Positions 17,242 through 25,179 of a stretch of DNA of 33,214 nucleotides are shown piece after piece; position 1 is the stretch's first letter; every line of letters begins with the position of its first letter. The stretch covers positions 1-33,214 of the forward strand of contig JAGTQE010000015.1 in assembly GCA_018396635.1 (NCBI GenBank). The letters are read 5' to 3'. This DNA is from Candidatus Bathyarchaeota archaeon. Lineage in GTDB: Archaea > Thermoproteota > Bathyarchaeia > Bathyarchaeales > DTEX01. The position numbers were made by a program, and so were the translations under genes. The notes beneath the pieces were generated by a model. It searched no databases, was not told the DNA's origin, and saw only the letters and a program-made list of their open reading frames with translations.

Positions 17242-18306
17242 ATGGGCTATGAAAGGGCCCTATCGGCACTTTATCTTGAGGAGAGCGAGAAAATCCCTCA
17301 GATAGAGTTTCTCCAGCACAGCGAGTTTATAGCTAAGGTCTCAGGCTTAGACCCGCTTAAGGAGCCTAGGGAGGCGCAGAGCCTAGCATTCGCTAATTTA
17401 GACCTTGACATGGTTTGGTTTACATATACGCCTTTTGAGGAGTTTATTGCTAAGAAATATGAAGGCGTTGAAGAGAGGAGGGACTCTTGGTCAAAAGCCT
17501 ACCCAACAGTCTGGAGGAAATTGGCGGAGGTCAAGTCCATCGATGAAATCTTAGATTTTGATCCATTTGAGGAGTGGAATATACCGCCGCTGAACAGCCT
17601 CGTAGAACACTTTGAAGAGGTTCATAGAGAATATCAGTCAATTTATAAAAATCAGCTTGTTCCAGGAGGAACATATCACACCTGCATGATGTGGCTAATC
17701 AAAATGTTCGGCTTACGCTGGGTAATAAGGGCAGCATATATGGATCCAAAAAGGTTTGAGAAGCTCCTGGATAGATTTGGCAGACTCTCACTGCTCGAGG
17801 CGAAGGCCTGGTCCCAGACAAATATAAAGGCTTTCATAAGCCATGATGATATATGCTCAACGCGCGGCCCATTCTTCCCAATAAGCTGGATGCGCAGATA
17901 CCTTTTCCCATGGTATAGCCGCATATGGCGGGAGCTAGGGTCGAAGGGAATAATCGTCCTCTTCTGTACTGATGGCGACATAACTCCTATAGTAGACGAC
18001 ATCGCCGAGGCTGGCGCAGATGGATTTATAATTGAGGAGTGCTCCAATCTAAATCTCATAGCTGAGAAGTATGGGAACCATAAAGTTATTATTGGCGGCG
18101 TAGACGTAGGCAAACTAACATATGGCTCCGCAGATGAGGTTATTAATGAGGTTAAGAGGTGTATCAAAACAGCAGGCCCCTATCCAGGCTACTTTATAAA
18201 CGTTTCAGGCTCAATTCCAGACAGCGTGCCAATAGCAAACCTTGAAGTATATTTCAGGGCAACCAGGAAGTATGGGCGGAGGCAAAGGTTGTCTGCGTTG
18301 AGATAA
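17242..18306 (+). CDS. URO-D/MtaA superfamily protein lacking the zinc triad
   Basis: 354 aa with the URO-D superfamily fold signatures MGYERALSALYLEESEKIPQ and the late KYGNHKVIIGGVDVGKLTYG segment. At the MtaA zinc motif H-x-C the sequence is FCTDGD (C242, D244), and the C-terminal Cys of MtaA is absent (YFINVSGS). It therefore should not be an MtaA-like zinc methyltransferase without another ligand set; HDDICSTRGP (201-210) could supply His/Asp/Cys. ATG 17242 with GAGGT 5 nt upstream. It lies between the nucleoside hydrolase and a Nudix gene, both on the same strand. Function unknown. Confidence 0.75.
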   Translation: MGYERALSALYLEESEKIPQIEFLQHSEFIAKVSGLDPLKEPREAQSLAFANLDLDMVWFTYTPFEEFIAKKYEGVEERRDSWSKAYPTVWRKLAEVKSIDEILDFDPFEEWNIPPLNSLVEHFEEVHREYQSIYKNQLVPGGTYHTCMMWLIKMFGLRWVIRAAYMDPKRFEKLLDRFGRLSLLEAKAWSQTNIKAFISHDDICSTRGPFFPISWMRRYLFPWYSRIWRELGSKGIIVLFCTDGDITPIVDDIAEAGADGFIIEECSNLNLIAEKYGNHKVIIGGVDVGKLTYGSADEVINEVKRCIKTAGPYPGYFINVSGSIPDSVPIANLEVYFRATRKYGRRQRLSALR

Positions 18307-18346
18307 TTATGTCTTTGCATCAGATCTTATCAAGGAGAGAATTGAG

Positions 18347-18880
18347 TTGGATAAAATTGAAATAATTAGTAAGAACCTAGAACCTTTCTCTGAGCGCCTG
18401 GAAAAGTCTGCTAACGCGGCAGTAGCAATTATACTCAAGGCGCTCAACTCAAACATATACTTGTTGGTGGTGAAGAGAGCTATATCTCCACGTGATCCTT
18501 GGTCTGGACACTTCTCTCTTCCAGGAGGGAAGCGCGAATTGAGGGATGGGAGCTTGCTGGAGACTGTTATGAGGGAGGTGAATGAGGAGACAGGCATAGA
18601 TCTTAGAGAAGGAGTTCTTCTCGGCGTGGTTGAACCTGAAAGATCCAAGTCAAATCCCAATATTATAGTTCTTCCCTTCGTCTTCCTGCTTAAAAATGAG
18701 GTGCCGATCAACCTAAATAAGCGTGAGCTAGAAAGCTATGTTTGGGCTCCTCTAGACGCTCTGCTTGTTAGCGAGAGAACAATTAAAATTGGGTCCCAGG
18801 AGCATCAAGCATTCGTCATTGATGATATGGTTATATGGGGGTTAACTTACAGAATCTTAAGAAAAATCTTTAAGGATTGA
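18347..18880 (+). CDS. Nudix hydrolase (CoA pyrophosphatase-like)
   Basis: 177 aa. The segment LPGGKRELRDGSLLETVMRE followed by NEETG at about residues 61-86 is a Nudix box of the CoA diphosphatase (NudL) type, in which a D-x-S-L-L-E-T insert-like spacing replaces part of the classic GX5EX7REUXEEXGU; the REVNEETGI core with its catalytic Glu residues is intact. Relatives cleave CoA or other nucleoside diphosphate derivatives. TTG start at 18347 with GGAGAG about 9 nt upstream. It follows the URO-D gene by 40 bp and may be in the same transcript. Substrate inferred only from the box type. Confidence 0.83.
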   Translation: MDKIEIISKNLEPFSERLEKSANAAVAIILKALNSNIYLLVVKRAISPRDPWSGHFSLPGGKRELRDGSLLETVMREVNEETGIDLREGVLLGVVEPERSKSNPNIIVLPFVFLLKNEVPINLNKRELESYVWAPLDALLVSERTIKIGSQEHQAFVIDDMVIWGLTYRILRKIFKD

Positions 18881-18979
18881 GTAAGGCATCATTCAAAGCC
18901 ACAGCCTTAATCCGTACAATAGCCCATTTATAGTTCCTAGAGTCTAAATTAGAGATAGTCAATTATCGGGGTGTAGGTT

Positions 18980-20116
18980 GTGGATAATGATTTCAACCGG
19001 TTAGAAGTCGTTCTACACCTTGAGGGTGAACCCGACAGGGTGCCATTCTATGATCTGTTTGCCGATCCAGAGGTTATTGAAGCCATAACTGGCGAACTTC
19101 TCCCGAATGGAATGGTGACGTTATCTTCCGACCAGATGAAGCTCATCGCTACTGGGGAGCGGCGTCAGGAGATTATTGAAAGCTTAAAGCGTAGCCTAAA
19201 GATTCAGGTAGATTTCTACTCGAAGATGGGATATGACTATGTAGTTCTCCATTTACCCTCACCATTTCCCAGATGGAATATTTTGTTGGCTAATGACACT
19301 GCCCCATTACCGCGGCGCAAGAGGACGTGGCAGAATGAGAATAGGGGCACCATAGAGGATAGAGAGGACTTTGAAAAGTATTGTTGGCCAGATTTGGATA
19401 ATATAGAAAGCGCCTGCGGATTGCTGCTTGACGTATTGAGGAAAATGTTACCCCAAAATATGAAAATAATACCTCTGACTCCAGGCGGGGTCTTAGAGAA
19501 CGTCATGTGGCTTATGGGTTCAGTAAACTTCTTCAGGTCGCTTTACATGGATAGAGCCTTAATTGAAGATATGTTCCAGAAAATAGGCCCGGTCATACAG
19601 TTTTACTGCGAGGTTTGCTCTGAGGATAGGGATGTTGGAGCGATGTCTATGGGCGATGATATGGGGTATAAGACGGGGCCGATGATTCACCCAAACTTTT
19701 TAAGAAAATATGTTTTTCCATGGCATAAAAAGTGTGTCGAAAGTGTTCATAGACGTGGAAAACCCTTTATACTCCATAGCTGTGGAAACCTGAAGATCGT
19801 TATGGAAGACTTAATCGAATATGTTGGAATAGATGCAAAGCACTCTTATGAGGATGTATCATATCCAGTTGTGGAATATAAGAGGCTTTACGGTGACAGA
19901 ATAGCTATTCTGGGGGGCGTTGACATGGATAAGCTTGCCAGATCCCCCACAAATGATTTTGAGATATATGTCAGAAACATTATACGTGAATGTGCTCCTG
20001 GAGGAGGCTACGCGCTAGGCTGCGGTAATACGGCAGCCAACTATATTCGGCTGGAAAACTACATGCTTATGTTTAATGTTGGCAGAAAATACGGCAGATA
20101 TCCCATAAGATCCTAG
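18980..20116 (+). CDS. URO-D/MtaA superfamily protein with intact zinc ligands (methylcobamide:CoM methyltransferase-like)
   Basis: 378 aa. Unlike its two paralogs in the window, it keeps the complete MtaA-type zinc triad: H266 and C268 in LHSCGN, and C348 in GYALGCGN. In MtaA these ligands activate a thiol that accepts a methyl group from a corrinoid protein. No corrinoid-binding protein or substrate-specific methyltransferase gene is adjacent, so partner and methyl acceptor are unknown; coenzyme M is one possibility only. GTG start at 18980 with GGGGTGTAGG upstream. Terminal IRLENYMLMFNVGRKYGRYP is typical of the family. Confidence 0.8.
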   Translation: MDNDFNRLEVVLHLEGEPDRVPFYDLFADPEVIEAITGELLPNGMVTLSSDQMKLIATGERRQEIIESLKRSLKIQVDFYSKMGYDYVVLHLPSPFPRWNILLANDTAPLPRRKRTWQNENRGTIEDREDFEKYCWPDLDNIESACGLLLDVLRKMLPQNMKIIPLTPGGVLENVMWLMGSVNFFRSLYMDRALIEDMFQKIGPVIQFYCEVCSEDRDVGAMSMGDDMGYKTGPMIHPNFLRKYVFPWHKKCVESVHRRGKPFILHSCGNLKIVMEDLIEYVGIDAKHSYEDVSYPVVEYKRLYGDRIAILGGVDMDKLARSPTNDFEIYVRNIIRECAPGGGYALGCGNTAANYIRLENYMLMFNVGRKYGRYPIRS

Positions 20117-20138
20117 ATTACCAATGCATTTTCAGCCG

Positions 20139-21071
20139 TTAAGCATAGTAGGGCTTCCTAACATACTTATACGCTTCCGTAGCTGCAACTATCGCTTGCC
20201 CAACAGCTGTTCCCACCTGCTTTACTGGAAATGAGGTTACGTCTCCGGCGGCATAAACCCCCGCAATATTAGTCCTTTGATAGGCATCCACAATTATGTA
20301 GCCTTGATCATCAACCTTTACCCCTAATGCCTTTACAATTTCGCTGTTTGGGATTTCACCAACGCAAACGAAAACCCCGTCGATTGGCAGCGTCATTTCT
20401 TCACCGGACCGATTATTAAAGAGCGTTACGCTTCTAACTCTGGAATCACCATTAATCCTCTTAATTTCCGTATTCCATAGTATCTCGACTCCACTCTTTA
20501 TGAGACCGCTAACGTAAACTTCCTCAGCCCTCAAACTCTCCCTCCTATGGGCTAAGTAGACCTTTGCTGCAATCTTAGATAGGTAGATGGCTGACACAAC
20601 CGCGGTGTTGCCTCCGCCGACAACGAGAACCCTTAAACCCTTAAAGAAAGCCCCATCGCAAAGGGCGCAATAGCTAACTCCTCTACCCTCAAACTCATAT
20701 TCGCCCGGGACTCCTAGTCTTTTATGCCTAGATCCTGAGGCAATTATGATAGCATTTGCGGTATACTCAGCCTTGTCTGTCCTGACAATCTTACTCCCAT
20801 GTTCCCCCAGCTTTAACTCGATTACACCCTCATATTCATGTATGCTGGCGCCAAACCTCAGGCACTGAGCAATCATTTTTCTAGCAAGATCTTCTCCGCT
20901 TATACCCTCTGGAAAACCCGGGTAATTTTCTATCCAAGGCGCCATTAGAAGAGTACCCCCAGCCTGCTTCTCCTCTAGAATTAGAGTTTTGAGGTTGCTT
21001 CTGGCAGCATATATTCCAGCCGTTAAGCCAGCTGGCCCAGCTCCAATTACTATCAGATCCCACCCATCCAT
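20139..21071 (-). CDS. trxB: Thioredoxin reductase (NAD(P)H-dependent, flavin)
   Basis: About 310 aa from the ATG at 21071 (protein start MDGWDLIVIGAGPAG). The FAD motif GAGPAG, the redox-active CALCDGAFF (CxxC) and the NAD(P)H-binding GGGNTAV motif occur in the order of low-molecular-weight thioredoxin reductases, with C-terminal YAAGDVTSFPVKQVGTAVGQ. It reduces thioredoxin or glutaredoxin-like proteins. The reading frame extends upstream to 21134, but a TATA-like CAATATATAGG (21092-21102) lies about 26 bp before ATG 21071, which fits leaderless transcription from that ATG. It is divergent from the archease gene. Confidence 0.92.
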   Translation of the reverse strand: MDGWDLIVIGAGPAGLTAGIYAARSNLKTLILEEKQAGGTLLMAPWIENYPGFPEGISGEDLARKMIAQCLRFGASIHEYEGVIELKLGEHGSKIVRTDKAEYTANAIIIASGSRHKRLGVPGEYEFEGRGVSYCALCDGAFFKGLRVLVVGGGNTAVVSAIYLSKIAAKVYLAHRRESLRAEEVYVSGLIKSGVEILWNTEIKRINGDSRVRSVTLFNNRSGEEMTLPIDGVFVCVGEIPNSEIVKALGVKVDDQGYIIVDAYQRTNIAGVYAAGDVTSFPVKQVGTAVGQAIVAATEAYKYVRKPYYA

Positions 21072-21170
21072 ACTTAATAATGAGCTGACAAACCTATATA
21101 TTGGCCCCGGAATAAACTTATATGATATAATCATAATCTTGAGTTGGGGCTATTCTGTGGGGGCTTCATT

Positions 21171-21617
21171 ATGTCTGCGGGTTATGGAGGCAAGAGGTTT
21201 GAGTTTCTGGAGCATACTGCCGACGTCTATATAGCTGCTTACGGTGGGGATCTATGCAAAGCGTTTGAGAATGCTGCTCTAGCCATGTTTGAAACCATGA
21301 CCGACACTGTGGATGTGAGGCGTGAGCGCGAGGATATTGTCGAGGTCGAGGGAGAAGATCTTGAGTCTCTGCTATATAATTGGCTTGAAAATCTTTTAGT
21401 GAAGTTTGAGGTTGAAAACATGCTGTACTCAGAATTCAATGTATTGAGCATAGAGAGATATGATGGAAAGCTGAGACTTAAAGCAAAGATTTATGGGGAG
21501 CCGTTTGATCCTGAGAGACATAAGCAGAAGGTTGGGATAAAAGCGGTGACATACCATCGAATGGAGGTCAATGAGACATCTGAGGGGATCACGTTGAAGT
21601 TTATCCTCGACATATAA
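21171..21617 (+). CDS. Archease (RtcB RNA ligase activator)
   Basis: 148 aa from ATG 21171, preceded by GTGGGGG at 7-8 nt; the TTG at 21144 would add an uncharacteristic tail. It opens with FEFLEHTADVYIAAYG, has ENAALAMFETM, EVEGEDLESLLYNWLENLL, and ends with GIKAVTYHRMEV, all archease signatures including the metal-binding Asp in HTADV. Archease activates RtcB, the 3'-P RNA ligase that joins tRNA exons after intron excision, which fits the intron-containing tRNA found at 25024. RtcB is not in the window. Confidence 0.93.
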   Translation: MSAGYGGKRFEFLEHTADVYIAAYGGDLCKAFENAALAMFETMTDTVDVRREREDIVEVEGEDLESLLYNWLENLLVKFEVENMLYSEFNVLSIERYDGKLRLKAKIYGEPFDPERHKQKVGIKAVTYHRMEVNETSEGITLKFILDI

Positions 21618-21626
21618 AAATAAACG

Positions 21627-22220
21627 TTAGACGAAGAATATTCTGAGACCATTTATAATATATTGAATTGCTATAGCCGCTATTAAGAGCGCCATAACCT
21701 TAGCGATAACCGCTGATCCGCTTCTTCCAAGCACTTTGTATAGCAGCTCAATATACCTCAATATTAACCATGTAAGCGTAAACACTATTATCACTGCGGA
21801 GACAGTTATCAGCATGCCATACTCCTGTAAACTTAAAATTGTAGTCGTTATAGCTCCGGGACCTACGAGGAGTGGAACGGCTATTGGCACAGCCCCTATA
21901 CTCTCAGGGGGCATTCTATCTTCATCTCTCCAGCCTATTAATATTCTGATGGCGAGCACTAATAGAAGAATGCCTCCGGCAATCATGAAGCTTGGCAAAC
22001 CTACTCCGAATATATTCAGTATCTCGTTGCCTGCTATGGCAAAGGCTAGAAGCAAAACGAAGCCTGTTATCGCTGCTGTATGAAAGACTCTTCTTCTCTC
22101 AGCCTCTCCAATCCCTTGAGTTAAACTTATGAAGATTGGTATGTTTCCAAGAGGGTCAACAATTATGAAGAGAGAGATAACGCTTTTAGTGAGTGCTAGT
22201 AAAAAGGCAGACAGCTCCAT
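21627..22220 (-). CDS. MarC family integral membrane protein
   Basis: 197 aa with six hydrophobic segments. The N-terminal FIIVDPLGNIPIFISLT and the IPIAVPLLVGPGAITTTI motif are the hallmarks of the MarC (UPF0056) family, small inner-membrane proteins of unknown transport function. It is convergent with archease (9 bp between ends). A TATA-like box at about 22244-22251 lies 24-31 bp upstream of the ATG, so the mRNA could be leaderless, and the box overlaps a 10-bp inverted repeat. Confidence 0.88.
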   Translation of the reverse strand: MELSAFLLALTKSVISLFIIVDPLGNIPIFISLTQGIGEAERRRVFHTAAITGFVLLLAFAIAGNEILNIFGVGLPSFMIAGGILLLVLAIRILIGWRDEDRMPPESIGAVPIAVPLLVGPGAITTTILSLQEYGMLITVSAVIIVFTLTWLILRYIELLYKVLGRSGSAVIAKVMALLIAAIAIQYIINGLRIFFV

Positions 22221-22243
22221 AAATAATTCTCTGAAGAGTGAAG

Positions 22244-22276
22244 TATATTAGCCTAACAGTGAAGTGGGCTAATATA
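22244..22276. promoter_or_regulatory. 10-bp inverted repeat over the marC promoter, between marC and the homocysteine operon
   Basis: TATATTAGCC (22244-22253) and GGCTAATATA (22267-22276) are perfect reverse complements with a 13-nt spacer. On the minus strand the left arm contains the TATA box expected for a leaderless marC. On the plus strand a second promoter-like GAATATATGG at 22304-22313 would serve the DUF39 operon with a leader of about 35 nt. This geometry suggests an operator acting on marC and perhaps also on the sulfur operon. Confidence 0.5.
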
Positions 22277-22369
22277 AATATTTTTGCATAACTGTATGTA
22301 AAAGAATATATGGAAGGCTATTTCTAAATAATAGACATCCTATGTAGCGTCTAGCTGGGAGGTTATTCT

Positions 22370-23899
22370 TTGATTGATGAGGAAGAGAATCTTCGCACTA
22401 TTAGCGAGATAAATGAGAAGATAAAGCGAGGCGACGTCGTCGTCTTAACAGCCGAAGAAATGATTAAGCTTGTTGAGAGTAGCGGCCTTGAGGTGGCCGC
22501 CAAAGAGGTTGATGTTGTAACCACGGGAACATTTGGCGCGATGTGCAGTTCAGGGGTCTTCCTAAATTTTGGACACTCAGATCCTCCAATAAAGATGACT
22601 AGATGCTGGTTGAATGATGTCCCGGTTTATAAGGGGCTTGCTGCTGTCGACGGCTATCTTGGAGCTTCCTCCATAAGTGAGACTAGGGGGATAGAGTATG
22701 GTGGGGGGCATGTTATAGAGGATTTAGTCTCTGGTAAGGAGGTTGTTTTGAGGGCTGAGTCCTATGGTACGGACTGCTACCCTAGGCGGCACATAGAGAC
22801 AGTCATAACTATTGATGATTTAAATCAAGCTGTCTTGGTTAATCCGAGAAACTGTTATCAAAGATATGATGCTGCCACAAATAGCTCTGACAGGGTTCTA
22901 TACACTTACATGGGCACCCTCCTACCAAACTATGGGAACGTGACTTTTTCCGGCGCCGGGCAGCTTAATCCGCTCTGTAAAGACCCTAATTACGAGACTA
23001 TTGGTTTCGGGACAAGGATATTTCTCGGAGGTGGAATAGGCTATATAGTTGGCGAGGGAACGCAACACAGCCCCGAATCGGGCTATGGAACACTCATGGT
23101 TAAGGGAGATCTTAAGCAGATGAGCAGCAGATACCTAAGGGGCGCATCCTTCCACCGCTATGGCCCAACCCTCTATGTCGGCATAGGCATACCCATACCT
23201 ATAATAAATATTAGGGTTGCTAAGAGCGCTGCCATGAAAGATGACGAGATCTTTGTTAATATACGTGATTTCGCAGTACCATCCAGACCAGACCTGAGGC
23301 CTGTTGTTAAGAGAGTCTCATATGCTGAGCTTAGGTCTGGAAAAGTATACTTGGGCGATAAGAGTGTGCCATCCTCCTCCCTCTCAAGCTATAAGATGGC
23401 GAGGGAAATATCTGAAGTCCTTAAGAAGTGGATTTCGGAGGGCATGTTCCTCTTAACGGAGCCCCTTGAACCCTTGCCAAGAAAGGGAAGACTTAAACCT
23501 CTCGAGATTAAGAGGAGGGAGCTTAAAGTTGGCGACATAATGAGCCGTAATGTTATTATGGCAAAACCCACGGATGATGTGAAGAGCGCGGCTGCAAAGA
23601 TCATTGAGAAGGGTATAGATCACCTGCCAGTTATCGATGATGAGGGCAAGCTTATTGGCATAGTAACCTCATGGGATTTAGCTAAGGCTATAGCGTATAA
23701 CAAGAGTAGGCTTGAGGAGATTATGACTAGGAAAGTTATAACAGCCTTTGAGAATGAATCTATAGATGTTGTTGTACGTAGAATGGCTCAACATAATATC
23801 TCTGGTGTTCCAGTCGTAGATAGAATGAATCGCGTTATTGGAATACTTACGACTGATGATATTTCCAGAAAAATTGTTGGAGGCAGGAACGTAATATGA
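22370..23899 (+). CDS. Homocysteine biosynthesis protein (DUF39, HcyBio) with CBS pair
   Basis: 509 aa. Residues about 1-390 are the DUF39/COG1900 domain, known from Methanosarcina MA1821, where it is needed to make homocysteine from aspartate semialdehyde and sulfide. TTGTFGAMCSSGVFLNFGHS places a candidate catalytic Cys at 59, with a second conserved-looking Cys at 136 (GTDCYPRR), 77 residues later. Two CBS motifs follow: KVGDIMSRNVIMAKP (from about 387) and LEEIMTRKVITAFENESIDV (from about 443), suggesting ligand regulation. TTG start at 22370 with GGGAGGTT 6 nt upstream. It overlaps the next gene by 4 bp (ATGA) and precedes UPF0280, a classic three-gene set. Confidence 0.93.
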   Translation: MIDEEENLRTISEINEKIKRGDVVVLTAEEMIKLVESSGLEVAAKEVDVVTTGTFGAMCSSGVFLNFGHSDPPIKMTRCWLNDVPVYKGLAAVDGYLGASSISETRGIEYGGGHVIEDLVSGKEVVLRAESYGTDCYPRRHIETVITIDDLNQAVLVNPRNCYQRYDAATNSSDRVLYTYMGTLLPNYGNVTFSGAGQLNPLCKDPNYETIGFGTRIFLGGGIGYIVGEGTQHSPESGYGTLMVKGDLKQMSSRYLRGASFHRYGPTLYVGIGIPIPIINIRVAKSAAMKDDEIFVNIRDFAVPSRPDLRPVVKRVSYAELRSGKVYLGDKSVPSSSLSSYKMAREISEVLKKWISEGMFLLTEPLEPLPRKGRLKPLEIKRRELKVGDIMSRNVIMAKPTDDVKSAAAKIIEKGIDHLPVIDDEGKLIGIVTSWDLAKAIAYNKSRLEEIMTRKVITAFENESIDVVVRRMAQHNISGVPVVDRMNRVIGILTTDDISRKIVGGRNVI

Positions 23900-24285
23900 A
23901 GGTTAAGCTAATATATTCACGTGAGGTCGTTGAAAAGCCTATTCTGGCAAATGTAGTGCTGAGGGCTGGCGTACCAATTAATATACTTGAGGCGAGGGTA
24001 AACGCTCAGAAAGGCGAGTTGATTGTCTCAATACTGGCGGATGAAGATAAAATCAAAGAAGTACTCAACTTATTCAGAGAAGCTGGCGTTCAGGTTCAAG
24101 AATTCGCTGAGACCTTAAGGATAGACTGGGATAAATGCATAGCATGCGGCGCATGCGTATCACCATGTCCAACAGGCGCTCTGAGGTTTAAGGAGGATTG
24201 GTCGATAAAATTCGATGATGAAAAATGTATAGCATGTAAGATCTGTGTTACCGCCTGCCCGGTTAGAGCTATATCAATACCGTGA
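23896..24285 (+). CDS. NIL domain + two [4Fe-4S] clusters (ferredoxin-type), MA1822-like
   Basis: 129 aa. The N-terminal NIL domain (about residues 1-75) is followed by two 4Fe-4S binding motifs: CIACGACVSPCPTGAL and CIACKICVTACPVRAI, each C-x2-C-x2-C-x3-C. The same architecture is found in Methanosarcina MA1822, partner of MA1821 in homocysteine synthesis, where it probably supplies electrons. The start codon overlaps the stop of the DUF39 gene by 4 bp, so translation is coupled. Soluble and oxygen-sensitive by nature, consistent with an anaerobe. Confidence 0.92.
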   Translation: MKVKLIYSREVVEKPILANVVLRAGVPINILEARVNAQKGELIVSILADEDKIKEVLNLFREAGVQVQEFAETLRIDWDKCIACGACVSPCPTGALRFKEDWSIKFDDEKCIACKICVTACPVRAISIP

Positions 24286-24291
24286 TAAATC

Positions 24292-24996
24292 ATGATCTAC
24301 GAGTACGGTTTCCTCATGAAATACTCAAAGATCCACATTAAGAGTGATAGGAAAGAGGCTATTTTCAAATCAGCTGAGGAGATTAAGCGTCACATAAAGG
24401 AACTTTTAAGATATGTTGGGGAAAACCCTTACTTTAAATATTCTCTAGAGCCATTAGATGTCGGCTCAGAAGTACCAGTTATTGTTCAGAGAATGGTTGA
24501 AGCCTCAAACATTGCTGGAGTTGGCCCTATGGCTTCAGTCGCTGGCGTGATAGCCGATCTAGGGCTGGAAGCATTACTTAAGGCAGGTGCTTCAGTCGCC
24601 CTTGTGGAGAACGGCGGCGAGTTTTCAGCCTACACAGCCGGCGAAGATATAGTGGCATCAATCTCAACAGGTGAGCCGCTACTCTCCGGTAAAATAGGCT
24701 TCCTAATAACTAAGAGTGATTCACGGCTGGGTGTAGGGACGAGCTCTGGAAAAGTGGGCCGGACAGTGAGTTTTGGAGAAGCCGATTCCGTAACAGTTGT
24801 CGCCGACAATGCAGCCATAGCCGATGCTGCAGCAACATCTATATGTAACGCTGTCACGGGCTCTGATGTTAGAGGCTCTATAGCTAAGGGGTTAGAGAAA
24901 GCCAAAAATATTAGGGGGGTTAGGGGGGTGATAATAGTACGAGAGAGCTGTGTGGGATTGATGGGAAAACTGCCAAAGATCATCAGAATAAGATAA
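24292..24996 (+). CDS. UPF0280 family protein (ApbE-like; sulfide assimilation partner)
   Basis: 234 aa. The glycine-rich GVGPMASVAGVIADLGLEALL segment (about residues 82-102) and the EADSVTVVADNAAIADAAAT stretch (about 164-183) are characteristic of UPF0280/COG2122, an ApbE-like fold. The Methanosarcina homolog MA1715 promotes efficient sulfide assimilation, and the family co-occurs with DUF39 and NIL-ferredoxin proteins. It begins 6 bp after the NIL-ferredoxin stop, forming a three-gene operon. The ATG at 24292 is taken as start; a second ATG at residue 9 could also work. Confidence 0.9.
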   Translation: MIYEYGFLMKYSKIHIKSDRKEAIFKSAEEIKRHIKELLRYVGENPYFKYSLEPLDVGSEVPVIVQRMVEASNIAGVGPMASVAGVIADLGLEALLKAGASVALVENGGEFSAYTAGEDIVASISTGEPLLSGKIGFLITKSDSRLGVGTSSGKVGRTVSFGEADSVTVVADNAAIADAAATSICNAVTGSDVRGSIAKGLEKAKNIRGVRGVIIVRESCVGLMGKLPKIIRIR

Positions 24997-25023
24997 ATCC
25001 TACAAATCTATAGATATCTATGA

Positions 25024-25141
25024 GGGCCCGTGGCCTAGTTTGGATAGGGCGCAGCCAGAAACATAATTGGCCGTAAGCCTTCGGAGGCCAGATACCAAGG
25101 AGAGCCTGAGGTCGGGGGTTCAATTCCCCCCGGGCCCGCCA
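25024..25141 (+). tRNA. tRNA-Arg(TCG), interpreted as containing two introns; CCA encoded
   Basis: Acceptor GGGCCCG (25024-25030) pairs with CGGGCCC (25131-25137), followed by discriminator G (25138) and encoded CCA (25139-25141). The T arm is GGGGG-TTCAATT-CCCCC (25114-25130), the D arm 25033-25050, and the variable loop AGGTC. The body resembles archaeal tRNA-Arg. No single-intron reading gives a valid anticodon loop. Removing about 25055-25076 (22 nt, position 29/30) and about 25085-25102 (18 nt, position 37/38) yields a perfect CAGGC / CTTCGGA / GCCTG arm with anticodon TCG (25081-25083) and a 75-nt body. The middle exon is only about 8 nt (25077-25084). Splice sites are uncertain by 1-2 nt, and I could not draw clean bulge-helix-bulge motifs by hand. 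Confidence 0.78.
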
Positions 25142-25155
25142 GTTTATTTGTTGCC

Positions 25156-25161
25156 TTTTTT
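25156..25161 (+). terminator. T-run after tRNA-Arg
   Basis: Six consecutive T residues lie 15 nt after the encoded CCA. A short T-run is enough for archaeal RNA polymerase termination. Confidence 0.4.
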
Positions 25162-25179
25162 AAACGGGGCTTAAAATGG

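Noticed and set aside
25024-25141. tRNA-Arg with a single 40-nt intron
   Set aside because: Every single-intron placement I tried in the anticodon arm leaves a mismatch at 30-40 or lacks T33; only the two-intron reading gives a normal loop.
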